DNA of 63,225 nucleotides from Moraxella sp. (GCA_030530785.1 JAUMUJ010000008.1:1-63225); one strand, 5' to 3'. Shown: positions 1 through 9,403, counted from the first letter of the stretch. Notes: generated by a model from the sequence alone, not told the origin. Numbers and translations are program-made.

Positions 1-290
1 ATATAAGCAGAATAATACCCCCCCAAAAACGCCCCAACCCCCCGACAGACGAACAACCCTATTACCAAAAACGGAAACCAAAATTTACCCACCTTATCAT
101 CGGCGTTAATGGCATCAATGATGAACTGAAACATCTTGGCAGACGCTACTTCCGAACCTGCACTAATTACCATGCCAAGCCCCATGAGTAGCCACGCCCC
201 CCAGTAAGGTCTTAGGTAGGACATCAGACGCAAAAAGACCGCCAATTTATCATTGGGGTCAAAGTGAGCTTGGATAGTAGGTTTAGACAT
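1..290 (-). CDS. msbA: Lipid A export ABC transporter MsbA, N-terminal part (cut by window edge)
   Basis: Reading leftward from the ATG at 288-290 gives an open frame that runs off the window, beginning MSKPTIQAHFDPNDKLAVFL and continuing into LRPYWGAWLLMGLGMVISAGSEVASAKMF. This looks like the first transmembrane helix region of MsbA, the homodimeric inner-membrane ABC transporter that flips lipid A-core. Only about 97 residues are present, so the ATPase domain is not visible. It follows exbB-exbD on the same strand, an order familiar from Acinetobacter and Pseudomonas. The call rests on the N-terminal sequence plus this context. A C7 run lies at 18-24 inside the coding sequence. Confidence 0.8.
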   Translation of the reverse strand, partial: MSKPTIQAHFDPNDKLAVFLRLMSYLRPYWGAWLLMGLGMVISAGSEVASAKMFQFIIDAINADDKVGKFWFPFLVIGLFVCRGVGAFLGGYYSAY

Positions 291-359
291 GGTGATGATT
301 TATGGATAAATTGGCATTGTAACACAAAATCAGCCTTGTGTCGCACGATAAGGACAAGA

Positions 360-791
360 CTACTGGGCGACCTTTTGACCTATTGGCACAATGGTGCTGA
401 TGTTTAGGTTTAAAAAACCCATCTTGCCCGCCACATCCATCACCCGCACCACCGACTGATGAGATGCTTCGGCATCAGCGGCGATGACAAAGAGCTGTTT
501 GCGGTCGCTTCCTGCTTCTTTTTGGAGCATATTGATAAGTTCCGCTTCGGAGTTGCTTGCCAAAGCAATGCCATTGACCAAATAACTGCCGTCTTTTTGT
601 ACTGCCACTTCTATTTGTTTGCCTTCATCTGCCACCGCCACACCTTCAGCTTCGGGCAAAACGATGTTAATGCGACTAAAATGATTAAAGGTTGTGGCAA
701 GCAGTAAAAACACAATCAAAAACAACAAGCAATCAATCATCGGGGTCAGATTGATTTCTAGTGGCTCAACAGTCGGTTTACGAAATCTCAT
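360..791 (-). CDS. exbD: ExbD/TolR-family biopolymer transport protein
   Basis: A 143-residue protein with a short cytoplasmic N-terminus, one transmembrane segment containing the family aspartate (NLTPMIDCLLFLIVFLLLATTF) and a periplasmic domain. ExbD works with ExbB as a proton-driven stator complex that energises TonB, and in this genus probably also other envelope processes. The start is the ATG at 789-791. A GTG at 798-800 is also possible and would add three residues. The start overlaps the end of exbB by 14 bases, so the two are probably translationally coupled. The gene sits directly upstream of msbA. Confidence 0.9.
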   Translation of the reverse strand: MRFRKPTVEPLEINLTPMIDCLLFLIVFLLLATTFNHFSRINIVLPEAEGVAVADEGKQIEVAVQKDGSYLVNGIALASNSEAELINMLQKEAGSDRKQLFVIAADAEASHQSVVRVMDVAGKMGFLNLNISTIVPIGQKVAQ

Positions 792-1431
792 CGCCTGCAC
801 CCATTTGTGATGTTTTGTTCATCAAACGATAATCGTACAATTCTTGGACAAGCAATCCTGCTTCGGTTTCAAATTTGGCATTGATGTCCACAATGCGTCT
901 TTGAAAATAACGATACGCCATCAAAGCAGGAATGGCAACAATCATACCGCCTGCGGTGGTAATCAAGGCTTGGGACACGCCACTTGCCAGCATGGCAGGG
1001 TCTTGCATTGCCCCATCGGTTACCGCCAAAAATGACGAAATAATCCCCAAAACTGTCCCAAGCAGTCCCAAAAGCGGTGAGATTGCCCCAATCGTACCAA
1101 GCATATTGATGTTTTTTTCTAGGGTGTGAACCTGCACACTGGCACGGTTTTGCATATGCATGGTCATGGATTCTAATCCGTATTGGCGGTTTAGTAATCC
1201 TGTCGCCAATATGTCACCAAGCGGTGATGAATCCTTGATGTCCAATAACGCACTTCTGGGCAAATCGCCTTTATTTTTTAGGTGACCAATCAGCCCCTCA
1301 CGCAATCCGCTTGGAGCAACCTGCTCAAATCTTAACTGCTTGGCACGCTCTATGACAATCACCAGTGCCACCACAGAACACACCACAATCGGTAGCATGA
1401 GCCACCCACCTGCTTTAACAAGCTCCCACAT
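778..1431 (-). CDS. exbB: ExbB/TolQ/MotA-family proton channel protein
   Basis: A 217-residue membrane protein with an N-terminal helix (WLMLPIVVCSVVALVIVIERA), a cytoplasmic loop, and two further helices carrying the conserved ExbB/TolQ pattern 'LGTIGAISPLLGLLGTVLGIISSF' and 'ALITTAGGMIVAIPALMAYRYF'. ExbB forms the pentameric channel around the ExbD dimer and couples the proton motive force to outer-membrane transport. It is the first gene of an exbB-exbD-msbA run on the minus strand. About 60 bases separate it from the end of parB, and a promoter probably lies there, but none was clearly identified. Confidence 0.93.
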   Translation of the reverse strand: MWELVKAGGWLMLPIVVCSVVALVIVIERAKQLRFEQVAPSGLREGLIGHLKNKGDLPRSALLDIKDSSPLGDILATGLLNRQYGLESMTMHMQNRASVQVHTLEKNINMLGTIGAISPLLGLLGTVLGIISSFLAVTDGAMQDPAMLASGVSQALITTAGGMIVAIPALMAYRYFQRRIVDINAKFETEAGLLVQELYDYRLMNKTSQMGAGDEIS

Positions 1432-1489
1432 AATCTATACCACAATAAATAACAAATAACACAAAAAATCAAGCAAAAATCATGCCAAA

Positions 1490-2428
1490 CTAAAATTCGT
1501 CCCGTATGCCAAACTGACTTAACAATTCGTCAAGCTCATCATGGCTATGAAAAAATATCTCCACGCTACCTTTGCCGTTTTTGTTTTGTTTGAGTTTGAC
1601 GGTTGCCCCAAAACGGTCAGACAGTCTCTGATTTAGGGCAGTCAGTTCATGAGCATTAGTATCGGCGGGTTTGGCAGGTTCAGGACTTAAAATGGATTTA
1701 ACCAGTTTTTCAGCATCACGCACGGTCATGCCTGTGCTGATGATTTTTTTGGCGATGATGGGCTGTTGCTCACACGACAACGCCAGCAGAGTGCGGGCAT
1801 GACCCATATCAAGATTACCTTGACGCATGAGAGCCTTAACCTCATCGTGCAATTGGTTTAGGCGTAATAGGTTGCTGACGGTGGTGCGGGCTTTGCCGAT
1901 GACTTGGGCAATCATGCCATGACTTAAACCAAATTCGGTATGAAATTTTTGTAAGGCTTCGGCCTGCTCCAAGACGGTCAAATCTTCCCGCTGAATGTTT
2001 TCAATGAGTGCCAACGCAATCGCCACTTCGTCAGACAATACCCGCTCAATGGCAGGAATGCTATCAAGCCCCGCCAATTTAGATGCTCGCCAACGTCTCT
2101 CCCCTGCGATAATCTCATGGGTGGCGGTGGCGTTTTTGCGTTCACTGTCTAATAAAGGACGCACGACAATCGGTTGCATGACACCATGCTGACGAATGGA
2201 ATCTGCCAGCTCCGCCAGACTGTCATCATCTATATTTTGGCGGGGCTGATATTTGCCAGATTGCAATCGTTCAAGCTCAATATCCAACAGCTTAATGTCG
2301 CCTTGTGTCTTTGTCAAATCGGTCTGACAAACGGTGTCGGCATTCTGTAAAAGCTGTTTTTCTTGCTTGATACTGCCCACCAAAGCATCTAAGCCACGCT
2401 TTGAGCCAAGTCCACGTTTCTTTGCCAT
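1490..2428 (-). CDS. parB: Chromosome partitioning protein ParB (Spo0J family)
   Basis: A 312-residue protein with a Lys/Arg-rich N-terminal start (MAKKRGLGSKRGLDAL), the ParB N-domain including the GERRWRASKLAG box (CTP-binding and clamp region), and a helix-turn-helix around 'HGMIAQVIGKARTTVSNLLRLNQL'. The C-terminal dimerisation domain ends at FGIRDEF. ParB loads at parS sites near oriC and drives origin segregation with ParA. It lies downstream of parA on the same strand after about 96 bases. No copy of the usual parS palindrome was noticed in the window by eye. Confidence 0.96.
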   Translation of the reverse strand: MAKKRGLGSKRGLDALVGSIKQEKQLLQNADTVCQTDLTKTQGDIKLLDIELERLQSGKYQPRQNIDDDSLAELADSIRQHGVMQPIVVRPLLDSERKNATATHEIIAGERRWRASKLAGLDSIPAIERVLSDEVAIALALIENIQREDLTVLEQAEALQKFHTEFGLSHGMIAQVIGKARTTVSNLLRLNQLHDEVKALMRQGNLDMGHARTLLALSCEQQPIIAKKIISTGMTVRDAEKLVKSILSPEPAKPADTNAHELTALNQRLSDRFGATVKLKQNKNGKGSVEIFFHSHDELDELLSQFGIRDEF

Positions 2429-2524
2429 GAAGGTTTACCAAGTTGGGTTAAATTTACACGAACTTATTATTTTAGCACAATTTTCTCTATTTATACCAAT
2501 AAATCCCGCCAAATGGTCGTCATT

Positions 2525-3298
2525 TTATAACAAATATGGCTGTTCGGTTTGTTTTAATACTTCCAAAGCCAACTTGTGATAAGCCCTTGCCCCTGCTGAT
2601 GATTTTTCGTACTCAAAAATAGACTGTCCAAAACTTGGGGCTTCGGCAAGACGGACATTTCTAGGAATAAAGGTTTGGTATAATTTTTCACCAAAATGTT
2701 CAGCAAGCTCTGCTGATACGTCTTGGGAGAGTGTACTGCGTCCATCATACAGCGTACGTACCACGCCCCGAACGTGCAGTTTGGAATTAAGCTCAGTCAA
2801 GGTCTCAATCGTCCCCAATAAATCCGCCACCCCTTCTAGGGCAAAGTACTCACACTGCATGGGAATTATCACGCCATCGGTCGCCACCAGAGCATTTACC
2901 GTGAGCATACTTAGGCTTGGAGCGGTGTCTATGATGACATAATCGTAATCTAATGGGCTGTTTTGCATGGCTTTTTTTAATAAAAGTGGGGCGTCTGCCA
3001 CATCAGCAAGCGACACATCAATCCCCGCCAAATCCCGATTTGCCCCCACCACATCAATCTTACTCTCACTTTTGATGATGACATCAGACAATGCCACGCC
3101 GTCCAGTAACACATCTGCCACCGTATAATCCAGCTCATTTTTATCCAACCCCAGACTGGTCGTGGCACTGCCTTGTGCATCTAGGTCAATGAGCAGAACT
3201 TTTTTGTTGCCAATGAGTGCCAATGCGGTTGCCAAATTAACAGCAGTGGTGGTTTTGGCAACCCCGCCTTTTTGGTTGGCAATCGTGATGATTTCCAT
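2525..3298 (-). CDS. parA: Chromosome partitioning ATPase ParA (Soj)
   Basis: A 257-residue deviant Walker-A ATPase. The P-loop reads KGGVAKTT with the signature lysine at residue 10 and the catalytic lysine at 15, followed by the Walker A' DLDAQGSATTSLG and the Walker B-like YVIIDTAPSLS. It forms ATP-dependent dimers on the nucleoid and moves ParB-parS complexes. The start at 3298 is preceded by an AAGGGGA ribosome site. The stop of rsmG lies only 16 bases upstream, so rsmG, parA and parB probably form one operon. Confidence 0.97.
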   Translation of the reverse strand: MEIITIANQKGGVAKTTTAVNLATALALIGNKKVLLIDLDAQGSATTSLGLDKNELDYTVADVLLDGVALSDVIIKSESKIDVVGANRDLAGIDVSLADVADAPLLLKKAMQNSPLDYDYVIIDTAPSLSMLTVNALVATDGVIIPMQCEYFALEGVADLLGTIETLTELNSKLHVRGVVRTLYDGRSTLSQDVSAELAEHFGEKLYQTFIPRNVRLAEAPSFGQSIFEYEKSSAGARAYHKLALEVLKQTEQPYLL

Positions 3299-3314
3299 AA
3301 AATCCCCTTAAAAA

Positions 3315-3977
3315 TCAATTTGTTTTTAAATATACCACACAACGTTCATCGGACAGCTCTGGCACTTTAATGGGCTTGACGTCAATGTGCCAATCTGTCA
3401 GATTTACCACATCATCATCGGTGGGAACTTTACCTTTCATCGCATAAAGCATACCGTCTGTCTTTAAGTACGGCTTGGCAAGAGCAACAAAATCATCTAA
3501 ACTGGCAAAGGCACGAGACGTGATGACATCAAACGCCCCGTCAAAGTCTTCTATGCGACTTGCCACAGGGGTCAGATTGGTCAGCCCCAACTCACCCACC
3601 ATCTGGCGGATAAAACGTATTTTTTTGCCATTACTATCAAGGGCAGTAACGTACCAATCAGGTCGCATGATGGCGATGATGACAGATGGTAAGCCCGCCC
3701 CCGTACCAACGTCAAGCACACTCATGCCTGATTTGTCAGCAAAAGGCAAATCTGCCACAACTGCCAAACAGTCCAAAATGTGCTTGATAAAAGCATCCTT
3801 TGGGTCAGTAATGGCGGTCAGATTATATGCCTTTGTCCAAAGCAGTAAATTGTCCAAATAACTTAGTAGCTGATGGATTTGAATTTCACTAAATGATAAA
3901 TTTAGCAACCCAGAATATCTCTTTAAATCATTGGCAAAATCATCAGCATAGGGAGATATTTTATGATAATGTGTCAT
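3315..3977 (-). CDS. rsmG: 16S rRNA (guanine527-N7)-methyltransferase RsmG (GidB)
   Basis: A 220-residue Rossmann-fold methyltransferase that modifies G527 of 16S rRNA. The SAM-binding motif is 'MSVLDVGTGAGLPSVI', followed by 'VTALDSNGKKIRFIRQ' and the 'VITSRAFASLDDF' motif typical of GidB. It heads the rsmG-parA-parB block, an arrangement common near the replication origin, although dnaA and mnmG are not in this window. The upstream start is preceded by a weak GAGAAAA ribosome site. Confidence 0.96.
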   Translation of the reverse strand: MTHYHKISPYADDFANDLKRYSGLLNLSFSEIQIHQLLSYLDNLLLWTKAYNLTAITDPKDAFIKHILDCLAVVADLPFADKSGMSVLDVGTGAGLPSVIIAIMRPDWYVTALDSNGKKIRFIRQMVGELGLTNLTPVASRIEDFDGAFDVITSRAFASLDDFVALAKPYLKTDGMLYAMKGKVPTDDDVVNLTDWHIDVKPIKVPELSDERCVVYLKTN

Positions 3978-3990
3978 ATATTTTCTCGGA

Positions 3991-4695
3991 TTAAAATCTC
4001 TTAATCATTTGTATGTCAATGCTGGCAAGGCGATTTAAATGTTCACCGCCAAATGCTCTGTCTTTAAATGGCGATAAGGTCATGGCATTTAAATCGGATT
4101 GATGATGTGAATAAGCGTTTGTTATTTTTTTGGTCGGTTTTTTATAATTTAACAAACTAAAATAATAAGGATAATGAAAATTCCCCAACTCATCTACCGC
4201 CAAGCCAGAAATATTCACGCCGACATTTGCCAGATAGACTTGGCGATAAGTATTAGGGGTCGGTTCAAATAAGGCATAAACGGACGGTTTATACCAACCA
4301 CAAGGTTTGCCTTGATTAAAATAATCCTTATCCAACAAATAATCATCATAAACATCAGCTCTGTATTCGTGAGCGTTAATTTTTTTAAAATCAAGCTCAG
4401 TATGATGATATTTGGGCAAATCATAATTACCGCCCACTTCGCCTTTGGTTTTACCGATATAAAAACGGCATTTTGTCGTATAGCTGACACGGATATTTTT
4501 TAATATCAAATCATCAGGAGCATTTTTGGTATTGATGATGAGCTCATATCGCTGTGCCGGATTGGGATTAACAATGGGTTGTATGTTGGCATAAATTGCT
4601 TGATTGTGCCGTATTTCTTTTTTGTCGCTTGCAGACAAACACGCTGATAATCCCACGCTCATCATCAATAACATCGGTATTTTTATATTTATCAT
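3991..4695 (-). CDS. Putative lipoprotein of unknown function
   Basis: About 234 residues, starting at the ATG at 4693-4695 (MINIKIPMLLMMSVGLSACLSAS), which gives a clean lipoprotein signal with lipobox LSAC. A further upstream in-frame start exists at 4749 but would place a charged extension before the signal peptide and overlap the next gene. The mature part is polar, with several Tyr/Asn-rich stretches and two cysteines around residues 75-140 of the mature region (TTKCRF, GKPCGWY). I do not recognise a domain. It lies just downstream of another secreted protein gene (gap of 5 bases), so the two are probably co-transcribed. Confidence 0.7.
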   Translation of the reverse strand: MINIKIPMLLMMSVGLSACLSASDKKEIRHNQAIYANIQPIVNPNPAQRYELIINTKNAPDDLILKNIRVSYTTKCRFYIGKTKGEVGGNYDLPKYHHTELDFKKINAHEYRADVYDDYLLDKDYFNQGKPCGWYKPSVYALFEPTPNTYRQVYLANVGVNISGLAVDELGNFHYPYYFSLLNYKKPTKKITNAYSHHQSDLNAMTLSPFKDRAFGGEHLNRLASIDIQMIKRF

Positions 4696-4700
4696 GTGAT

Positions 4701-5246
4701 TTATTCCCAAAATACAAATTGACAATTTATCATGCCTGCATTTTGGCATTGATAAACAAGTCGTCTGCCGTATTCTTTTACGCCATCGTCAGACGGCTTT
4801 CTGACCACGCCGTCCATAAATGCCACAAAACGCCCTTTTTTACCCACCGCTATTTTTGGGTTTTCGCCCATGACAACATACAGATGAGCGGTCATGCCAT
4901 TTGGCGACATTTTGTAGTCATACTTATCACAAGACTGATTGTCATTATGGCGTTTACATTGTTCTTTACCATATTTGACCGCTTGTCGCTCTGCTCCGTA
5001 TGATGATGTGGCGACAAATTTGCCCGTCTTGGAGCTGTATGTCAGTACCGAATAGGCGGTATTTTGCGATTGTCTTTGGGGCGTGCCACAAACCAAAGAG
5101 CCTATTGGCACCATTTGCTGATTTGCCCCAGCAGGAGCCATGCACTGATTGCCATATGGCACACCTTGTGGGCAGTAGCAGTTTGCCATCGCTGACTGAT
5201 AAAAACCAAAAATACCAACAGCGATAAATCCTAATAATCTTTTCAT
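4701..5246 (-). CDS. Secreted cysteine-rich protein, DUF4189-like
   Basis: About 181 residues with a signal peptide (MKRLLGFIAVGIFGFYQSAMA, cleavage before NCYC). The start at 5246 is preferred because an AGGAG site lies six bases before it, while the ATG at 5252 directly abuts that site. The mature protein begins with a Cys/Pro/Gly-rich segment and continues with a globular part, 'AYSVLTYSSKTGKFVATSSYGAERQAVKYGKEQC', ending in 'YQCQNAGMINCQFVFWE'. The pattern of alternating Ala, Tyr and paired cysteines resembles the DUF4189 family of periplasmic proteins; this is a resemblance only. It is transcribed with the downstream lipoprotein gene. Confidence 0.7.
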   Translation of the reverse strand: MKRLLGFIAVGIFGFYQSAMANCYCPQGVPYGNQCMAPAGANQQMVPIGSLVCGTPQRQSQNTAYSVLTYSSKTGKFVATSSYGAERQAVKYGKEQCKRHNDNQSCDKYDYKMSPNGMTAHLYVVMGENPKIAVGKKGRFVAFMDGVVRKPSDDGVKEYGRRLVYQCQNAGMINCQFVFWE

Positions 5247-5474
5247 CAACATCTCCTAAATCACGCCATATCATCAATCAGCACCACCCAGCCTGACCCT
5301 GACAAGCCGTCAAAGTCTATACATTTTTGTGCTGTATGCCATCTCATAAGGGCGGGATTTATTCGTTAATTTTGACATCATTGTACACGCAATCGTTATA
5401 ATTATAGCCTGAATTTGGGACACAAGCATTGGCACTTGGCATAAACGCAAACACCACAACCGATATTTCCCATA

Positions 5475-5957
5475 TTAGGTATAACGCCCCTTAGCGGGTG
5501 TGCGGGTTGGGTCTTTTTGATAATATTCCAAATTTCTAAAAATGTCCCCCAAATCATATCGAGCATCTGGAAAGTTGTCAGGCTTACATAAAACGGTCTG
5601 CGTTTGCTTGTCTTTTTTGATGATGATGCCTGCCTTTGGGGGCTGATTGTTGGTGTTTTGGGCTTGAAAAATGGTGTAGCTTTTATCATCATCGCTTGCC
5701 CCAACAACATAAGACGGCACGCCATTTAGCTCTTTGTGGTAAGTTGCCTTATCATGGCGGACGCTAATGCGATTGTCAGGCTCGCTCATGTCGCCATAGG
5801 ACAGCACAAAATAACCGTCTCGGTCATTTAAAGTAATTTTTTTGTTATCGGTGGCGGTGCATTCAAAAAATGTCCAAGACATGACCACCAATGCTGACGC
5901 AGGATTTAGGGTGGCAATAAGAGCGAACAGAGTAATGACGAGTGGCTTTAAATTCAT
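5475..5957 (-). CDS. Secreted hypothetical protein
   Basis: About 160 residues from the ATG at 5955-5957 (MNLKPLVITLFALIATLNPASALVV), which gives a standard Sec signal peptide. Longer in-frame starts up to 6077 would bury that signal. The mature part has two cysteines about 95 residues apart (FFECTATDNKK and TVLCKPDNF), which could form one disulfide, and many charged residues. No known domain is recognised. It belongs to a set of three secreted proteins on this strand, about 230 bases upstream of the previous one. Confidence 0.65.
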   Translation of the reverse strand: MNLKPLVITLFALIATLNPASALVVMSWTFFECTATDNKKITLNDRDGYFVLSYGDMSEPDNRISVRHDKATYHKELNGVPSYVVGASDDDKSYTIFQAQNTNNQPPKAGIIIKKDKQTQTVLCKPDNFPDARYDLGDIFRNLEYYQKDPTRTPAKGRYT

Positions 5958-6136
5958 AAGGGATTCTCTTTTTTTAAGTTTTACAGGCATGATTGACACA
6001 AGCCAGCCCACCAAAGACCGTTTGGGTAAACATGGGTTGTGATTTTTAATCAAAATAAAGCCATCAAAGGACGACATCTATTTTATCATACTATTATCTG
6101 TTACAATAACCCATTTTATCTTGATTTTTTTACACA

Positions 6137-8506
6137 ATGACCAATCAGTTTACCTCTTATCGTCTGCCCCCTACCGCCCTAAAACGCTGTACTGACACCA
6201 CCGCCCTACCCAAAGACAGCGACCATGCCCCCATCATGCCCGCCACATTTGGGCAACGCCGTGCCGTCAATGCCATACAAACTGCTCTTGACATCAAGGC
6301 AAACGGCTATCATGTCTATGCAATGGGCGAAAATGGACTGGGCAAACGCACACTCATCACTCATCTGCTGACCGAGCGAGCCAAAAACGAACCGACACCA
6401 CCCGATTTGGTTTATGTACATAATTTTAACATACCACGCAAGCCCATTGCACTGACACTACCCAGCGGACAAGGGGTAGTATTCGCCAAAGACGTACACA
6501 AACTGTGGCACAAATTATACCAAAAAATTATCAACAAATTTAACAGTATCAGCTACCAAAATAGCGTTAGCACCATCAAGCAATCCGCCCAAAAACAAGA
6601 AAATCAGCTGATTGACGACATTAATGCCACCGCAAAAAAACATAACTTAACCCTACTGCATTCAACCAACCAAAGAGCGGTATTTACCCCCATTGATGAT
6701 AAACAACCGATTGATGATGTCATCATTGATAAATTACAAAAAAAACTGACCAAAATCAATATCGCACTCGATGATTTGGAAAATGATGTTAATCAACAAA
6801 TTGACGAACTTCATAAAAATATTACCAGCAAAATCATCACGCCATTATTTTCCCCACTCATTAAAAAATACTGCCCCGATGATAAAAACCAAGCACAACA
6901 AAAAATCCAGCAATACCTTAAAGATTACCAACAAGACATCATAGACAACGTATTATTTATCGTAGAATACGATGAAGATTTTATGCTAAAAACGGTTAAT
7001 GATACTCCAAACCGATATCATGTTAATGTGGCGGTCAGTCATACACCAAATAGCGGTTCTCCCATCGTCTTTGAAGATATGCCAACCTACCCTAATCTTT
7101 TGGGTCATATAGAATACATTACTCAATTTGGCACAACATTGACAGATGCCAGCATGATACAAGCAGGGGCATTACACCAAGCTAATGGCGGATATTTATT
7201 ATTAGAAATGTCTGCCTTATTAGAATACCCTTATACTTGGCAAGGCCTAAAAAGAGCCTTACAATCTAAGCGACTTAATCTATCCAGCCTTGAACAAATG
7301 CTGACTTTAACAGGCTCAGTTTATTTAGAGCCTGATGATGTGTCTTTATCCGTCAAAGTGATATTGCTTGGTGAGCCTGATTTATATTATGATTTACTGG
7401 AATTTGAGCCAGATTTTAGTGGTCTTTTTAAAATTAGAGCCGATTTTAATCATACCCTACCTAGAAATCATGATGGGGAATTATTTATTGTTCATAAAAT
7501 ATCAGACATGGTAAAAAAACAAAACTTACCAATATTTGATGCCACTGCTTTTGGGGCAATATTAGATGAATTGTCTGTTTATGCCGATAACAAAGACAAG
7601 TTAGATTTTCACAGCGACCGATTATTACGGCTTGTGTCAGAATCAGCAAGACAATTTTATTTATCCAATAATGACCATAAAACCGTTAATGCATTTCATG
7701 TAAAACAAGCCTTGGCTGACATGAAAGAGCGAAAAGGCTATTTAAAAGAACTGTATTGGCAAGAAATCCAAAACGGACAACAACTCATCAATACCACAGG
7801 GCAAGCAGTCGGACAAATCAATGCTTTAACCATCATCGCCCATGCCGACAGCGAATTTGGTTTGCCTGCCCGCTTGACCGCACTCATCGCTCCCAAGTTT
7901 GGTACAGGCGAAATTTTAGACATAGAACGAGACGTGGAGCTTGGCGGAAGTCTGCACGCTAAGGGAATGCTCATCATGACGAGCTTTTTACGCTCATTAT
8001 TTAGTCAGTTTACTGAGCTTAATTTTTCAGCAAGCCTTGCCTTTGAGCAAAGTTATAACCACATTGATGGCGACAGTGCCACCCTTGCCGAGTGTGCCGT
8101 GTTGCTGTCCGCCCTTGCTAATGTACCAATAAATCAATCGCTTGCAATCACAGGCTCTATGAATCAACTTGGAGAAGCTCAGGCGATTGGCGGTGTGAAT
8201 GAAAAAATCATTGGCTTTTTTAATGCTTGTTTTGAGCGTGGACTTAACGGCGAGCAAGGTGTGATTATTCCAAAAACAAATATCGGACAGCTCATGCTTC
8301 CCGATAATATCGTTGAGGCGGTAGAACGTGGCGAATTTCATATATATGCAGTGAGTAGCATTTATGAAGCGTTGTTTATTTTGACCGATATGCCCATTTA
8401 TGATAAAAATAAAAAAGGCGATTATAAAAAGCATACGCTGTTTGGCAAAATTGTCAGTCGGCTTATGGCGTGGGAAGATAACGAAAAGAATATTGATAAA
8501 AAATAA
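6137..8506 (+). CDS. Lon-like ATP-dependent protease (LonB/YcbZ-type, AAA + S16 domain)
   Basis: A 789-residue protein with an N-terminal AAA region whose P-loop reads GENGLGKRTLI (residues about 64-74). A long alpha-helical insertion rich in Lys/Asn/Gln (about 120-260) follows, then the ATPase core, and a C-terminal Lon protease domain. The catalytic dyad is visible as Ser647 in DGDSATLAE and Lys690 in GGVNEKI, 43 residues apart as in Lon. Such proteins are probably cytoplasmic quality-control or regulatory proteases, and substrates are unknown. Codon use in the middle third is more AT-rich than in the flanks. The gene stands alone, with a long hairpin terminator behind it. Confidence 0.88.
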   Translation: MTNQFTSYRLPPTALKRCTDTTALPKDSDHAPIMPATFGQRRAVNAIQTALDIKANGYHVYAMGENGLGKRTLITHLLTERAKNEPTPPDLVYVHNFNIPRKPIALTLPSGQGVVFAKDVHKLWHKLYQKIINKFNSISYQNSVSTIKQSAQKQENQLIDDINATAKKHNLTLLHSTNQRAVFTPIDDKQPIDDVIIDKLQKKLTKINIALDDLENDVNQQIDELHKNITSKIITPLFSPLIKKYCPDDKNQAQQKIQQYLKDYQQDIIDNVLFIVEYDEDFMLKTVNDTPNRYHVNVAVSHTPNSGSPIVFEDMPTYPNLLGHIEYITQFGTTLTDASMIQAGALHQANGGYLLLEMSALLEYPYTWQGLKRALQSKRLNLSSLEQMLTLTGSVYLEPDDVSLSVKVILLGEPDLYYDLLEFEPDFSGLFKIRADFNHTLPRNHDGELFIVHKISDMVKKQNLPIFDATAFGAILDELSVYADNKDKLDFHSDRLLRLVSESARQFYLSNNDHKTVNAFHVKQALADMKERKGYLKELYWQEIQNGQQLINTTGQAVGQINALTIIAHADSEFGLPARLTALIAPKFGTGEILDIERDVELGGSLHAKGMLIMTSFLRSLFSQFTELNFSASLAFEQSYNHIDGDSATLAECAVLLSALANVPINQSLAITGSMNQLGEAQAIGGVNEKIIGFFNACFERGLNGEQGVIIPKTNIGQLMLPDNIVEAVERGEFHIYAVSSIYEALFILTDMPIYDKNKKGDYKKHTLFGKIVSRLMAWEDNEKNIDKK

Positions 8507-8545
8507 ACAACCACCGATTAAAATAATGCTGTGATTGATGATTTT

Positions 8546-8578
8546 AACAAAACCCCTTATGTCTGATTGGGTTTTGTT
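8546..8578 (+). terminator. Hairpin terminator after the Lon-like gene
   Basis: A perfect 10-bp inverted repeat (AACAAAACCC / GGGTTTTGTT) lies about 40 bases after the stop codon. A further imperfect outer repeat (CTGTGAT at 8529 with ATCACAG at 8590) could lengthen the stem. It may act in both directions. Confidence 0.7.
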
Positions 8579-8662
8579 ACCCCATATCATCACAGTATTT
8601 TTCTTTTTGTCAAAAATAATGAACCATGTTTATGATTATCCATTTTTCTGACAAAGAAAAAT

Positions 8663-8685
8663 AAACCCATTGATATTTTGGGTTT
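8663..8685 (-). terminator. Terminator of the phosphopantetheinyl transferase gene
   Basis: The inverted repeat AAACCCA / TGGGTTT, followed on the minus strand by TTTATTTTT, lies about 28 bases downstream of the stop codon at 8713. Confidence 0.6.
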
Positions 8686-8712
8686 TTGCATATTAAAATT
8701 TTGGCAAGCCAA

Positions 8713-9306
8713 TTAAATCATATCAATCCCCACTACTCCATATTCAAACGGATATGCCACTGTTATGACACATTCTCCTACCCAGATATTTTTAAAGTAG
8801 AATTGACCAATTTTATCATGACACACATATCCACTATCTTCCATCATAAATACCGCCTTTAATTCATTAAGTGGCAGACGAATACCCAAGCCATGTGCTT
8901 TTAATACCGCTTCTTTGATTGTCCAACAGACAAACCACCGTTTATCATCTTGGCTTTGTTGCCAAGCATGGTATTCATCATCATGAAAATAACGTCTGGC
9001 AAGGGCATTTTTATTTAATTTCCGATTGACATTTTCAATATCCACACCGATATTTCTAACAGTTAAACTATATATTAAAGCATAATCGGTTTGGCAATGC
9101 GATTGATTAAAATGCAAATTAGAAATATTTGTGATAAAAGGTTTACCATTATCCGATGTATCATACATGGGCGTGGGCAGATTATTATCTTGGCAAAAAT
9201 GAGTTAAATGAGCATGGCGATGATTGGCAATGATTTGCTTTTTATCAAGCAGTGTTAAATTATCCGAGATGATACTTGATAATGGCGTGTGGTATAAATA
9301 AATCAT
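8713..9306 (-). CDS. 4'-phosphopantetheinyl transferase superfamily protein (Sfp/AcpT type)
   Basis: A 197-residue protein with the Sfp-type motifs NIGVDIENVNR (Mg2+/CoA-binding aspartate) and WTIKEAVLKAHGLGI (catalytic W-x-x-KEA-x-x-K). These enzymes move the phosphopantetheine arm of CoA onto carrier proteins. As it is not beside acyl-carrier or synthase genes, its carrier cannot be named; AcpS-like housekeeping or siderophore use are both possible. The coding sequence is clearly more AT-rich than neighbouring housekeeping genes. Confidence 0.87.
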   Translation of the reverse strand: MIYLYHTPLSSIISDNLTLLDKKQIIANHRHAHLTHFCQDNNLPTPMYDTSDNGKPFITNISNLHFNQSHCQTDYALIYSLTVRNIGVDIENVNRKLNKNALARRYFHDDEYHAWQQSQDDKRWFVCWTIKEAVLKAHGLGIRLPLNELKAVFMMEDSGYVCHDKIGQFYFKNIWVGECVITVAYPFEYGVVGIDMI

Positions 9307-9403
9307 AAGCAGAGCATAAAAATGATATTAAGATTTTTAAAATAACAAGCGGTGCAATTGTGGTATAATAATTGCCAATTCTGATTTTGTCTAGCCCCTT
9401 GCC

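Noticed and set aside
2525-3977. Search for parS-like palindromes near parAB and rsmG
   Set aside because: No copy of TGTTTCACGTGAAACA or a close variant was seen by eye. Partial TTCACG matches at about 13,500 and 58,870 lie inside genes and are not palindromic.
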